A DNA stretch of 64,000 nt from CAIKZY01 sp044374195 (GTDB taxonomy: Bacteria; Actinomycetota; Actinomycetes; S36-B12). The DNA lies in NCBI GenBank assembly GCA_044374195.1, contig JBILOY010000001.1:177979-241978 (forward strand), written 5' to 3'. The notes beneath the pieces are model-generated. The model was given only the letters and a program-made list of their open reading frames with translations. It was not told the origin of the DNA and made no database searches. Below, piece after piece: positions 16,421 through 25,213 of the stretch. A program made the position numbers and the translations under genes. Positions within the stretch are counted from its first letter, which is position 1; each line of letters starts with the position of its first letter.

Positions 16421-18577
16421 ATGAGCGACGCACTTGAGTCTGAGCAGCGGAACGTCACCGCGTTCTATGAGCTGCTCGATTCCTACACGGCCCACGTGAT
16501 CGAGCGCATCGACAAAACGGCCTCCGCACCCTCCACGGGCACCGGGCAAGACACCGTGGAGAGGCAGGCCGAGCTCGACCATTGGAGCACCCAACTGCGC
16601 TCAGCCCGCGCCGCTGCCGATCGCCTGGCCTTCGGCCGAGTTGACCTTGACGTCGACGGCCGCACCGAGATTCGCCACATCGGCCGCATGGGCCTGCGCG
16701 ACGCCGAGGGAAACCCCGTGCTGCTCGACTGGCGCGCACCTACCGCCGCCGGCTTTTACCAGGCCACTGCGCTGCAGCCGATGGGAGTCGAACTTCGCCG
16801 TCGCATCATCACGCGAGGTCGTACGGTGACTCATATCGATGATGAGGATCTCCAGGACCCCGTGCACGATGTTACTGACGCCGCCGCCGCCTCGGTGGAG
16901 ACTCCGCGCGAGGGACGCATGGGCGACATTGTCGCGACCATCGCCGCTGACCAGGATTCGATCGTGCGCAGCCCGCTCTCGCAGATCACCATCGTCGAAG
17001 GAGGCCCGGGCACCGGCAAAACAGTGGTCGCCCTGCATCGCGCAGCGTGGCTGCTCTACACCCACCGTGATCAGCTGGCCCGCGATGGCGTGCTCATCGT
17101 CGGCCCTTCCGGTGCCTTCCTGCATTACATCGATCAGGTTCTACCGAGTCTGGGCGAGACCGATGTCGTACTGCTCACCCCCGGCCAGCTCTACCCAGCC
17201 GTCAATGCCAAGCAGTACGACGATGCCGCCGCATCGGCCATCAAGGGCAGTACTCGCATGGTGCGCGTTATCGCGGCCGCACTCGATTCGATCATTCGCA
17301 TTCCGACTTCCGATGTCACCATCGATCTTGAAGACGGCAGCAGCGTGCGCATCACCGCAAAGCAGCTGGCCGAGGCCCGCCGGCAGGTGCCGAAGGATTT
17401 CGCTTTCCACCTAGCTCGTGAGCCGTTCTTGGAGAAGGCCCTGCAACATCTGTGCCGGTATCGGGCCAGGCAGCGCGGCTGGGATGAACGTGACGCAGAT
17501 ATTCGCGCCGACGTACTCGCTGACCTCACCGGGGATCGCCATATTCGCCGTGTGCTCAACTTGATGTGGATGCCCAGCACCCCCGAACGACTGATCTCCC
17601 GGCTGCTCGAGGACTCGCAGTTCTTGGCCCAAGCCGCGAACGGAATCCTCAGCCCGAGTGAGCAGCGCATCTTGCTGGCCGCCCGTGTTGAGCGCCCCAT
17701 CTGGACAGTCGATGACGCTGCACTGCTCGACGAAGCCGCCGAGCAGCTCGGGCCCTGGGACCCTGAAGCACGTCAAGTTGAAGCCCAGGCCAAGCGGGAG
17801 CGAGCAGCCGAGGTTGAGCACGCCTCGCGATCGCTGAACTCATTGGGCATGGGGGCCTGGATCTCCGCTGACCGGCTCGCCGACCGCAGCCTGAGCTCGC
17901 GCACTCGCCTAAGTGTCGCCGAGCGGGCCCTCAGCGACCGCACCTGGACCTACGGACACGTGATCGTCGACGAGGCCCAGGAGCTCTCTCCGATGGCCTG
18001 GCACTGCCTTTCGCGTCGCACGAATCGCATCTCGATGACAGTGGTGGGCGACCTGCAGCAGACCACCCACGCTGCGGGCGTCACTTCGTGGGATGACGTC
18101 TTCACCTGGGCCACCGGCCGCACGGATCTGCACACCTTGACGATCACGTACCGCATCACCCGCCAGACTGCGGCCAAGGCAGCCGAGCTACTGGGCCGCT
18201 TCGGCGGGACTCCTCCGGTACTTCAGGCAGTTCGCGACGGCGAGGTACCGATCGAGCACTCATGCACGGCCGCGCAGCTGGCCGCGTACGTGCTCGAGTC
18301 GATTGGCAAGGCCGAGGGTCGCTACGCGGTGATCGTGCCTGATGCCGATCGCGATGCCTTCGCAGCGCTGCTGGACGGCCCGCAGTTCAGTGCCGGCGAG
18401 GATGCATTGGACGCGACCGTCGCGGTGCTCACCGCCCGTGAGACCAAGGGCCTGGAATTCGACATCGTGTTCGTGATCGACCCCGATGCGATCGGTGCTC
18501 AGACCGTGCGTGGTTCGGATCTGTACGTGGCCGCCACCCGCGCCACCCATCGCCTGCACCTGGTGACGATCTCCTAG
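16421..18577 (+). CDS. HelD-type UvrD-like helicase (RNA polymerase recycling factor)
   Basis: A 718-residue superfamily 1 ATPase. The N-terminal coiled coil (residues 1-90) precedes a linker with DWRAP, and Walker A GGPGTGKT lies near residue 195. Other motifs are VDEAQE (II), GDLQQTTH (III), TITYR (IV), TARETKGLEFDIV (V) and VAATRATHRL (VI). This architecture fits HelD/HelR proteins, which push into the RNA polymerase channels and release stalled enzyme, in some actinobacteria giving rifampicin tolerance. A DNA-repair role is the alternative. It is divergent from the P450 gene with a 79-bp gap. Confidence 0.85.
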   Translation: MSDALESEQRNVTAFYELLDSYTAHVIERIDKTASAPSTGTGQDTVERQAELDHWSTQLRSARAAADRLAFGRVDLDVDGRTEIRHIGRMGLRDAEGNPVLLDWRAPTAAGFYQATALQPMGVELRRRIITRGRTVTHIDDEDLQDPVHDVTDAAAASVETPREGRMGDIVATIAADQDSIVRSPLSQITIVEGGPGTGKTVVALHRAAWLLYTHRDQLARDGVLIVGPSGAFLHYIDQVLPSLGETDVVLLTPGQLYPAVNAKQYDDAAASAIKGSTRMVRVIAAALDSIIRIPTSDVTIDLEDGSSVRITAKQLAEARRQVPKDFAFHLAREPFLEKALQHLCRYRARQRGWDERDADIRADVLADLTGDRHIRRVLNLMWMPSTPERLISRLLEDSQFLAQAANGILSPSEQRILLAARVERPIWTVDDAALLDEAAEQLGPWDPEARQVEAQAKRERAAEVEHASRSLNSLGMGAWISADRLADRSLSSRTRLSVAERALSDRTWTYGHVIVDEAQELSPMAWHCLSRRTNRISMTVVGDLQQTTHAAGVTSWDDVFTWATGRTDLHTLTITYRITRQTAAKAAELLGRFGGTPPVLQAVRDGEVPIEHSCTAAQLAAYVLESIGKAEGRYAVIVPDADRDAFAALLDGPQFSAGEDALDATVAVLTARETKGLEFDIVFVIDPDAIGAQTVRGSDLYVAATRATHRLHLVTIS

Positions 18578-18990
18578 GCAGCAGGTGCTGATTGACTCGG
18601 CGATTCACTCGGGGATGCCGAGCCGGTCGGCAGCTCTCCCGTGGCAGAATCACCAAGCCCTGGATCCGCAGTTGTCCAGTGGGCGCCCGTCGCGGAGTTA
18701 GCAAGCCACTGGCTCCAGGCCTCTGTCCAGACGGTCACGCCATTGCCGAGATCCTGAGGAAGGTTCGTGCCGGTGATCTCGACGACATCGCCCAGGCTCG
18801 ATTGGTCGAACAACCACTCGGCATTCGCACTGCTCATCCCGATGCAGCCATGGCTGACATTCGCCCGACCCTGATAGCCCACTGACCATGGGGCACCATG
18901 CAAGAACTCACCCGATGACGTGATGCGCATCGCGTTGAACACCTGGATGCGGTAGTACTCGGGGTCGTTCTTATCAGTGCCGGGGCGCGC
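18574..18990 (-). pseudogene. L,D-transpeptidase (YkuD) 3' fragment
   Basis: The C-terminal part of a cell-wall 3-3 cross-linking enzyme. The catalytic block (SGEFLHGAPWSV, then NVSHGCIGMS with the nucleophile Cys) and a Ser/Pro-rich tail are intact. Everything upstream of DKNDPEYYRIQVF is missing: no signal peptide, no Ig-like domains and no first half of the YkuD fold. The frame stays open to 19248 but reads through an unrelated hairpin and low-quality sequence. A well-placed ATG with AGGAG occurs at 18992, one base out of frame. The gene therefore looks 5'-truncated and is probably dead. Its stop interlocks with that of the HelD gene. Confidence 0.7.
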
Positions 18991-19053
18991 ATGGATTCTC
19001 CTGGACAGCGTCGGATGAAGACCTCTACAGGTTATGACGCGGATGACACATGT

Positions 19054-19077
19054 GACGTTCCCCGCGCGGGGAACGTC
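19054..19077. terminator. perfect GC-rich hairpin downstream of ctaF
   Basis: GACGTTCCCCGC followed directly by its complement, a 24-bp palindrome with no T-run on either side. It could be a weak terminator for the cta genes, a 3'-end stabiliser or a dyad operator. Confidence 0.5.
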
Positions 19078-19097
19078 GCGCACGGAACTAGGAGCTA

Positions 19098-19493
19098 CTA
19101 GTGGGCAAACTCGCCGCGGTAGTACTCGAACATCCAGCCGAAAAGCGACATGAAGAGCATGAATACGCCAAAGACGATGATCCAGACAGCAAAGATCAGG
19201 CCGACACCGATGATCGCAGCCGAGATACCAATGGCCAGCGGCCACCACGAATGGGGGCTGAAGAAGCCGTACTCGGGATCAGCCTCTTCGATATCGCCAT
19301 TCAGGCGGTCCTCGGGGCGCGGGTACACGCGCTTGGACGTGTACAGCACGTAGAAGGCCACCAGGAAGGCGAGAGCGCCTGTCAGTGCGAGTGCGGTGGT
19401 ACCGATGACATCGCGGCTGAAATACCAGTAGATGGCAGCGATGGCCAGGTAGAACGCTGACCCTAGTGCGAAGAGCAGGCCTTCGATCCTCAC
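19098..19493 (-). CDS. ctaF: cytochrome c oxidase subunit IV, actinobacterial type
   Basis: A 131-residue accessory subunit specific to actinobacterial aa3 oxidases. It has two membrane segments near the N-terminus, the loop RVYPRPEDRLNGDIEEADPEYGFFSPHSWWP, which is strongly conserved in the family, and a C-terminal hairpin ending EYYRGEFAH. Its GTG overlaps the ctaD stop by 4 bp, so it is coupled to subunit I synthesis. Confidence 0.92.
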   Translation of the reverse strand: MRIEGLLFALGSAFYLAIAAIYWYFSRDVIGTTALALTGALAFLVAFYVLYTSKRVYPRPEDRLNGDIEEADPEYGFFSPHSWWPLAIGISAAIIGVGLIFAVWIIVFGVFMLFMSLFGWMFEYYRGEFAH

Positions 19494-21184
19494 TGGTCAG
19501 CTCCCGTCTTCGCCGGAGCATGCGCGCCCGGGGCAGCAAGCTCCGGATGATGCAGGTCGAAGGCGGGGCGCTCGGAGCGGATACGCGGCAAGGAGGTGAA
19601 GTTGTGACGCGGCGGCGGGCAGCTCGTGGCCCACTCAAGGGAGGCGCCCCAGCCCCACGGGTCATCGCAGTTGACCATCGGCGCAGTGCGCGAGGTCTTG
19701 ATGACATTCCAGATGAAGAAGATCGAGGAGATGGCCAAAATCGCCGCGCCCACGGTAGACACCTGATTAAAGGCTGTGAAGTCGTCTTCAGGTAGGTAGT
19801 CGCCGTAGCGCCGAGCCATGCCCTGAACACCCAGCCAGTGCTGGATCAAGAAAGTGACCTGGAAGCCGACGAACAGCAGCCAGAAGTGGATCTTGCCCAG
19901 ACGCTCGTCGAGCATCTTGCCTGTCATCTTCGGCCACCAGAAGTACAGGCCGGCGAAGAACATGAATACCACGGTGCCGAACACGGTGTAGTGGAAGTGG
20001 GCCACGACGAAGTAACTGTCGGAGACGTGGAAATCCAGCGGCGGCGCCGACAAGATGATGCCGGTCAGACCACCGAACAAGAAGGTGATCAAGAAGCCCA
20101 TGGTCCACAGCATCGGGGTATCGAAGGAGATAGAGCCCTTCCACATGGTGCCGATCCAGTTGAAGAACTTCACGCCAGTAGGCACCGCGATGAGCATGGT
20201 CATCAAGGCGAAGAACGGCAGGTAGACCGAGCCGGTGACGTACATGTGGTGAGCCCACACTGCGACTGAGAGGGCACCGATCGCCATGGTGGCGAAGATC
20301 AAACCCTTGTAACCGAAGATCGGCTTGCGCGAGAACACCGGGATGATCTCGCTGGCGATGCCGAAGAACGGCAAAGCGAGGATGTACACCTCAGGATGCC
20401 CGAAGAACCAGAACAGGTGCTGCCAGAGGATCGCGCCGCCGTTCGCGGGATCGAAGACCACGGCGCCGTAGTGACGGTCGATGAACGCGACCACGAGGGC
20501 TGCTGCCAGGACCGGGAACGCGATCAGCACGAGGATGCTCGTGACGAAGGCTGTCCAGGTGAAGATCGGCATGCGGAACATGGTCATGCCCGGAGCACGC
20601 ATGCAGAAGATGGTGGTGATGAAGTTGACGGCACCCAAGATGGTGCCCAGACCGCCGAGTGCCAGGCCAAGGAACCACATGTCGGCGCCAACCTCGGGTG
20701 AGTTGACCGCGTTACTCAGCGGTGCGTAGGCGAACCAGCCGAAGGAGGCCGCGCCACCAGGGGTAAAGAAGCCCGCTGCCACGATGAGGCCGCCGAAGAG
20801 GAATAGCCAGTAGCCGAGCATGTTTAGGCGCGGGAAAGCAACGTCAGGTGCGCCGAGTTGCAAGGGCATGATCACGTTGGTGAAGCCGATGAACAGCGGT
20901 GTCGCGAAGAGGAACAGCATGATCGTGCCGTGCATGGTGAACATCTGGTTGTACTGCTCCAGTGACATGAACTGCATCCCCGGAGCCGCGAGCTCTGCGC
21001 GAATCGCAAGTGCCATGGCGCCAGCGACGAAGAACCAGATGGTCGAGGTGATCAGGTACATGTAACCGATGGTCTTGTGGTCAGTCGAGGTGATCCACGA
21101 GACCACGGCGGCACCGGGGCTGCGCTTCCTGGCGGGTGCCTGGGTGGGCGTCGTCGTGACGAAGGGCTCGTCTAGAAGTGTCAC
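19490..21184 (-). CDS. ctaD: cytochrome c oxidase subunit I
   Basis: Catalytic subunit (heme a, heme a3-CuB) that reduces O2 and pumps protons, 564 residues with twelve membrane helices. Key motifs: STDHKTIG at the start, TMHGTIM with a heme a ligand His, WFFGHPEVYI with the CuB His and the cross-linked Tyr, AHHMYVTG with the CuB His pair, and HFHYTVFG with the heme a3 and a ligands. In M. tuberculosis ctaD lies elsewhere, whereas here it sits between ctaC and ctaF, the arrangement of many other actinobacteria. Confidence 0.96.
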   Translation of the reverse strand: MTLLDEPFVTTTPTQAPARKRSPGAAVVSWITSTDHKTIGYMYLITSTIWFFVAGAMALAIRAELAAPGMQFMSLEQYNQMFTMHGTIMLFLFATPLFIGFTNVIMPLQLGAPDVAFPRLNMLGYWLFLFGGLIVAAGFFTPGGAASFGWFAYAPLSNAVNSPEVGADMWFLGLALGGLGTILGAVNFITTIFCMRAPGMTMFRMPIFTWTAFVTSILVLIAFPVLAAALVVAFIDRHYGAVVFDPANGGAILWQHLFWFFGHPEVYILALPFFGIASEIIPVFSRKPIFGYKGLIFATMAIGALSVAVWAHHMYVTGSVYLPFFALMTMLIAVPTGVKFFNWIGTMWKGSISFDTPMLWTMGFLITFLFGGLTGIILSAPPLDFHVSDSYFVVAHFHYTVFGTVVFMFFAGLYFWWPKMTGKMLDERLGKIHFWLLFVGFQVTFLIQHWLGVQGMARRYGDYLPEDDFTAFNQVSTVGAAILAISSIFFIWNVIKTSRTAPMVNCDDPWGWGASLEWATSCPPPRHNFTSLPRIRSERPAFDLHHPELAAPGAHAPAKTGADQ

Positions 21185-22032
21185 AGTGTCCGCTCCCCTG
21201 GAATAGCGCCATCGTTATTAGTGCGTGCCGTATCGAGTAGCCCCGTGTTGCCCCGCGCCTTCAACGACTCGACGTACGCGTCGAACTCGGGGCGTTCGAC
21301 GACCTTGACGTTGAAGAGCATCCCGGAGTGGTAGGTGCCGCATAGCTCAGCGCACTTGCCCGGGAAGGTACCGAGCTTGTTCGGAGTGAGCTCGAAGTAG
21401 TTGGTCTTGCCCGGGAAAACGTCCATCTTGAAAAGGAAGGCGGGCACCCAGAAGGAGTGAATGACGTCAGGCGAGGTGAGCTCGAAGCGAACCTTCTCGT
21501 TCACTGGTAGGACCAAGGTGGGCACGAAGTCGGGGGTTCCGGAGTCGAAGACGTTCTCATCGATGTAGTTGAAGCCCCAGCTCCATTTGAAGCCGACGAC
21601 GTTCACGGTCTGCTTTTGATCGTTGTCGAGGGTCAAGATCTCCGTCTGATCCTTCGCGGTGAACCAGAACAGGCCGAGAATCATGACCAGCGGGACGATC
21701 GTGTAGAGCACTTCGATCGGCAGGTTGTACTTGGTCTGCTCGGGGACATCACTGTTGCTACGACGACGGTACGCAAAGGCCGCCCACAGCATGAGAACCA
21801 ACGTGACGAGACCGACGAGCCAGGCCGCGATCCACGAGCCCTGCCAAAGATTTTGGATGATCGGTGCTTCCTCGGTCGCCGGAGCCGGCAGATCGAAGAA
21901 GAAAGCTTCGTTCGCAGTGCAACCGGAGGCGATCAGCGCGACGGTGGTTGCCCCTAGGGCCAGAGCACCCGCACGCAGGGCGCGATGCTTGCCAGACACG
22001 TCACTGCGGTGACGGGAAATGCTGAGGGACAC
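21181..22032 (-). CDS. ctaC: cytochrome c oxidase subunit II
   Basis: A 283-residue electron entry subunit. A lipoprotein-type signal (LIASGC) and two membrane helices are followed by the CuA domain. The ligands are His in DVIHSFWVP and the CAELCGTYHSGM cluster (two Cys, His, Met, with the bridging Glu). The aromatic patch WSWGF is present for electron transfer from QcrC. The GTG at 22032 has AAAGG 7 nt upstream and is the first gene of ctaC-ctaD-ctaF, all overlapping by 4 bp. Confidence 0.95.
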   Translation of the reverse strand: MSLSISRHRSDVSGKHRALRAGALALGATTVALIASGCTANEAFFFDLPAPATEEAPIIQNLWQGSWIAAWLVGLVTLVLMLWAAFAYRRRSNSDVPEQTKYNLPIEVLYTIVPLVMILGLFWFTAKDQTEILTLDNDQKQTVNVVGFKWSWGFNYIDENVFDSGTPDFVPTLVLPVNEKVRFELTSPDVIHSFWVPAFLFKMDVFPGKTNYFELTPNKLGTFPGKCAELCGTYHSGMLFNVKVVERPEFDAYVESLKARGNTGLLDTARTNNDGAIPGERTL

Positions 22033-22136
22033 GGATCGCCTTTCGCTTCTTCGGACGTTTTCGAGACTAGCGCACCTCCCCTAAGGATGCCTGGCCGGGC
22101 CACGGGGAATTCGGGTCATGTCGGGCATGTCACAGT

Positions 22137-22142
22137 TAGCGT
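22137..22142 (+). promoter_or_regulatory. -10 box of the desulfurase-like gene
   Basis: TAGCGT, 6 nt before the GTG at 22149. It supports that codon over the GTG at 22143. Confidence 0.5.
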
Positions 22143-22148
22143 GTGCCC

Positions 22149-23297
22149 GTGGCCCAAAACCCCGAGATCGGCGATGGCTCGGCCTTCGCGCCGGCCCCGC
22201 CCGGGTACCTCGACGCCCTCGGCGGTTCCCCGCTACTGCCGGCCGCTGTGGCCGCCCGCCGGGCAGCCGAAGAGATCGCCTGGGCCGACCCCGCAAGGCT
22301 TCATCACGCCGGTCGCACGGCCGGTCTAGTACTCGATTCCGCACGAGCCGCGATAGCAGGCTTCCTCGGAGTGAGGCCGAGTGAGGTGCACCTGACGTCC
22401 TCGGTTCGGTCGGCCTTGGAGTTCGGACTCGCCGGCCTTCTCGCCACTCGCCCAACAGGTGCAGTTGCGCTCAGTTCGGTCGAATCCCTGGCGCTCTTCG
22501 AAGCAGCTGACCGCTGCGACCGCGAGGTTGAGGTGCTACCGGTCGACTCGTTCGGTCGGGTAAAGCTCGAGTTCGTCCCCGAGCAACCTGACTGGGCCGT
22601 GGCCTGCCTGCAGGCCGCCAATCCGGAGGTCGGCACCCGGCAACCCGTCGACCGCCTGACCACCATGCTCGATCCCCATGGCATTGCCCTGCTCGTCGAC
22701 GCGACTGCGTGCCCAGCGCGCCTGCCGCTCCCCGCGGGCTGGACCGCCCTGGCGGTCTCGGCGCGCGACTGGGGCGGCCCAGCCGGCGTGGGCGCCCTGG
22801 TGATCAGGCAGGGCACCAGCTGGGTGAGACCGCCCGGAAGTGAGCGGGGTTGGCTTGGCGGGTTTCCAGATATCGCCTCTGCTGCGTCCGCGGGGATCGC
22901 CGCCGAGACGATTGAACCGGTGTGGGAGTCCGAGGCCCGTCGAACCCACGCGCTCATTGCGCGGATACGCACCGCGATCGCTGCCTCGATTCCCGATGTC
23001 GACATCGTCGGAGATCCCGACGACCGACTCCCCCACGTTGTCACCTTCTCGGCCCTGTACTGCAGCGGCGAGGCCGTGGTCACCGAACTCGATCGACGCG
23101 GTATCGCCGTTGCCAGCGGCTCGGCATGTGTCTCCGACACCGAGCGACCCAGTCATGTGCTGGCCGCCATGGGTGCGCTGACCGGAGGAAATGTGCGCGT
23201 CTCACTTCCGTTCGGCTGTACCGATGACACGGTCGATCACTTCGTCCGTGAGATTCCCGACGTCATCAATTCGGTGCGAGCAGATGCCGGTATCTGA
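22149..23297 (+). CDS. cysteine desulfurase homologue lacking the PLP lysine
   Basis: A fold-type I aminotransferase-like protein of 382 residues, aligned to NifS/IscS. The persulfide-forming Cys327 is kept in SGSACVSDTERPSHVLAAMG. The lysine that binds PLP, normally in SAHK..GGP, is replaced: the motif reads SARDWGGPAG (Arg206, Asp207). The His that stacks on PLP also appears to be Ser (SSVES). It should therefore not work as a standard desulfurase. The neighbour overlapping it by 14 bp is a TusA-type sulfur carrier, so a role as a sulfur-receiving scaffold or partner is plausible. Actinobacteria have fused or paired versions of these two proteins; as I recall, those keep the lysine. Confidence 0.75.
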   Translation: MAQNPEIGDGSAFAPAPPGYLDALGGSPLLPAAVAARRAAEEIAWADPARLHHAGRTAGLVLDSARAAIAGFLGVRPSEVHLTSSVRSALEFGLAGLLATRPTGAVALSSVESLALFEAADRCDREVEVLPVDSFGRVKLEFVPEQPDWAVACLQAANPEVGTRQPVDRLTTMLDPHGIALLVDATACPARLPLPAGWTALAVSARDWGGPAGVGALVIRQGTSWVRPPGSERGWLGGFPDIASAASAGIAAETIEPVWESEARRTHALIARIRTAIAASIPDVDIVGDPDDRLPHVVTFSALYCSGEAVVTELDRRGIAVASGSACVSDTERPSHVLAAMGALTGGNVRVSLPFGCTDDTVDHFVREIPDVINSVRADAGI

Positions 23298-23538
23298 CGA
23301 GTGGCCCGCGCGCGATCAGTGGATCGACGAACGCGGCAATCTTTGCCCAGCGCCGGTCATCGCCCTTGCGCGCGCGGCGCGTTCAGCGAGCGTCGATGCG
23401 GTGCTCGTAGTTATGGCTGACGATCCTGCTGCCGAGTTCGACATTCCGGCCTGGTGTCGGATGACCGGCAATGAGTACCTCTCCTCGGCGTTGCAGGATT
23501 CAGGTACGGCCTACGCCGCGCGCATCAACGCGCATTAA
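23284..23538 (+). CDS. TusA-family sulfur carrier protein
   Basis: An 84-residue protein with the TusA core: DERGNLCPAPVIALARA carries the acceptor Cys in the CPxP motif, followed by ADDPAAEFDIPAWCRMTGNEYL, where a second Cys lies in the WCRM motif that is common in the family. It takes sulfur as a persulfide and passes it on, for tRNA thiolation or Fe-S or molybdenum cofactor work. The start is the ATG at 23284 inside the upstream gene. Its 3' end overlaps aat on the other strand by 14 bp. Confidence 0.85.
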   Translation: MPVSDEWPARDQWIDERGNLCPAPVIALARAARSASVDAVLVVMADDPAAEFDIPAWCRMTGNEYLSSALQDSGTAYAARINAH

Positions 23539-24193
23539 GAGCTGCAGGATGTGTGAGCGCCTCGCTCAGCAGGTCGAGATAGGCCTCGCGTCGAATCTCG
23601 ATCGCACCCAACGAGACCAGATGATCTGTTGCCCACTGCACGTCGAGTAATCGCGAACCGCCTGAAGACAAAGCATCGACCAGGCCGACAAGCGCCGCCT
23701 TCGACGCATCTCGCTCGAGATGGAACATCGATTCACCGGCGAAGAGCCCGCCCACTTCTATTCCGTACAGCCCGCCCACGAGTTCACCGTCGCTGTTCCA
23801 TGCCTCGACCGAATGGGTCCAGCCGAGTTCGTGCAATGCGCAGTAAGCGGCGGTGAACCCATCGGTGATCCAGCCGTGCTCGCGCGGAGTCTCCGCGCAC
23901 GCACGCATCACACCGGCGAAGTCACGATCAATCGTGATCTCGAACTGGCGCATCGACTTTCGCAGTGAGTTCGACACGCGAAGTGACTGCAGCGGAAGAA
24001 TCCCGCGCGGATCCGGACTCCACCAGCCCAGCAGATTCTCTTCCAGGTGCATCGGGAAGAGCCCTCGCCGATAGGCCTGCAGCACCGTGCCGGGCTGAAG
24101 ATCAGCACCGACGCAGACAACGTCCTCGAAGGGCTCCGCGTCGCGCGGATCAGGCAAGTCCCACACCGACGGCCCGGGCTCGCGAGGTGACAT
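23525..24193 (-). CDS. aat: leucyl/phenylalanyl-tRNA-protein transferase
   Basis: A 222-residue GNAT-like enzyme that adds Leu or Phe to N-terminal Lys or Arg, marking proteins for ClpS/ClpAP-type degradation. The family blocks are all present: AYRRGLFPMH, WWSPDPRGILPL, ITDGFTAAYCALHELGWTHSVEAW, GLYGIEVGGLFAGESMFH and LLDVQWATDHLVSLGAIEI. A TAGCGT hexamer lies 9 nt before the ATG. The protein is full-length. Confidence 0.95.
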   Translation of the reverse strand: MSPREPGPSVWDLPDPRDAEPFEDVVCVGADLQPGTVLQAYRRGLFPMHLEENLLGWWSPDPRGILPLQSLRVSNSLRKSMRQFEITIDRDFAGVMRACAETPREHGWITDGFTAAYCALHELGWTHSVEAWNSDGELVGGLYGIEVGGLFAGESMFHLERDASKAALVGLVDALSSGGSRLLDVQWATDHLVSLGAIEIRREAYLDLLSEALTHPAALNAR

Positions 24194-24205
24194 CTCGATT
24201 GAACG

Positions 24206-25192
24206 CTACGGTCGCGGGCAGGTGACGTGCGCCGCAACCTCGGCCGCGGCCGTATCTCCATAAGTCTTGGCCATGCGCTCAAGAAAATGCTTCTGCGCTA
24301 ACTCATACTCCTGGGTGCCTACTGTCTCGATGACGTACGTAGCAAGCAGAGCACCTGTCTGAGCAGCACGCTCATCAGAGAGACCCCACGACTTCGCCGA
24401 CAAGAAGCCTGCGCGGAAGGCATCGCCGACGCCAGTGGGATCAGCCTTGCGCTCTTCCTCAGGGACCGCGACCACCACGGGCGCCTCTCCGCGTCGCTCG
24501 ATTCGAGCGCCGTCGGCGCCAAGAGTCGTCACGCGGGTCTCGACGATTGCCGCGATATCGGCAGCCGACCAGCCGGTCTTCTGGTGAATGAGCGCGGCTT
24601 CGTATTCATTTGTGAACAGATAGGTCGCGCCCTCAATGAGCGGCTTGATGTCGTCGCCCTCCATGTAGGCGAGCTGCTGCGAGGGGTCAGCCGCGAAGGC
24701 GTAACCGCGGAATCGGCACTCATCAGTGTGACGCGCCATCGCACCCGGGTCGTTCGCGCCGATCAGCACGAGTTCGGCGGATCCGACCACATCAACGATC
24801 GGCTTCAGCTCGATGTTGCGGGCCTCACTCATTGCGCCTGGGTAGAACGAGGCGATCTGGTTTTGCTCCTGATCAGTCGTGCAGATGAAACGTGCGGTGT
24901 GATGCGAGCTCGAGACATGCACGCCTCGCGTGTCGACACCATGGCGATTCAGCCAGGACTCGTAGTCAGCGAAGTCAGGGCCGACCGCGCCGACCAGCAC
25001 CGGCTTGAGACCTAGGCAGCCCATGCCAAACGCGATATTCGGGGCCACGCCACCGCGTCGCACGTCGAGTTCCTCGACGAGGAAAGAGAGGGAGATCTTG
25101 TCGAGCTTGTCGGCGACGATCGAGTCGGCGAACTTGCCCGGAAAGGTCATCAAGTGATCGGTCGCCACGGACCCAGTTATGAGGACAGCCAT
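24206..25192 (-). CDS. adenosine kinase / PfkB carbohydrate kinase
   Basis: A 328-residue ribokinase-family enzyme, most like the actinobacterial adenosine kinase (AdoK/CbhK, Rv2202c), which is also next to ctaC there. Substrate-side GGVAPNIAFGMGCLG and the anion-hole and catalytic motif DPTGVGDAFRAGF are intact. It should phosphorylate adenosine to AMP for purine salvage; another nucleoside or sugar is possible. The ATG at 25192 begins the conserved sequence (MAVLITGSVATDHLM); a TAAGGT box ends 8 nt upstream. Confidence 0.85.
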   Translation of the reverse strand: MAVLITGSVATDHLMTFPGKFADSIVADKLDKISLSFLVEELDVRRGGVAPNIAFGMGCLGLKPVLVGAVGPDFADYESWLNRHGVDTRGVHVSSSHHTARFICTTDQEQNQIASFYPGAMSEARNIELKPIVDVVGSAELVLIGANDPGAMARHTDECRFRGYAFAADPSQQLAYMEGDDIKPLIEGATYLFTNEYEAALIHQKTGWSAADIAAIVETRVTTLGADGARIERRGEAPVVVAVPEEERKADPTGVGDAFRAGFLSAKSWGLSDERAAQTGALLATYVIETVGTQEYELAQKHFLERMAKTYGDTAAAEVAAHVTCPRP

Positions 25193-25213
25193 GGGCCAAG
25201 ACCTTAGCGGTCC

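Noticed and set aside
18993..19248. N-terminal extension of the L,D-transpeptidase frame
   Set aside because: It crosses a perfect palindrome and has Cys/Arg/His-rich sequence with no signal peptide; it is not a plausible N-terminus.
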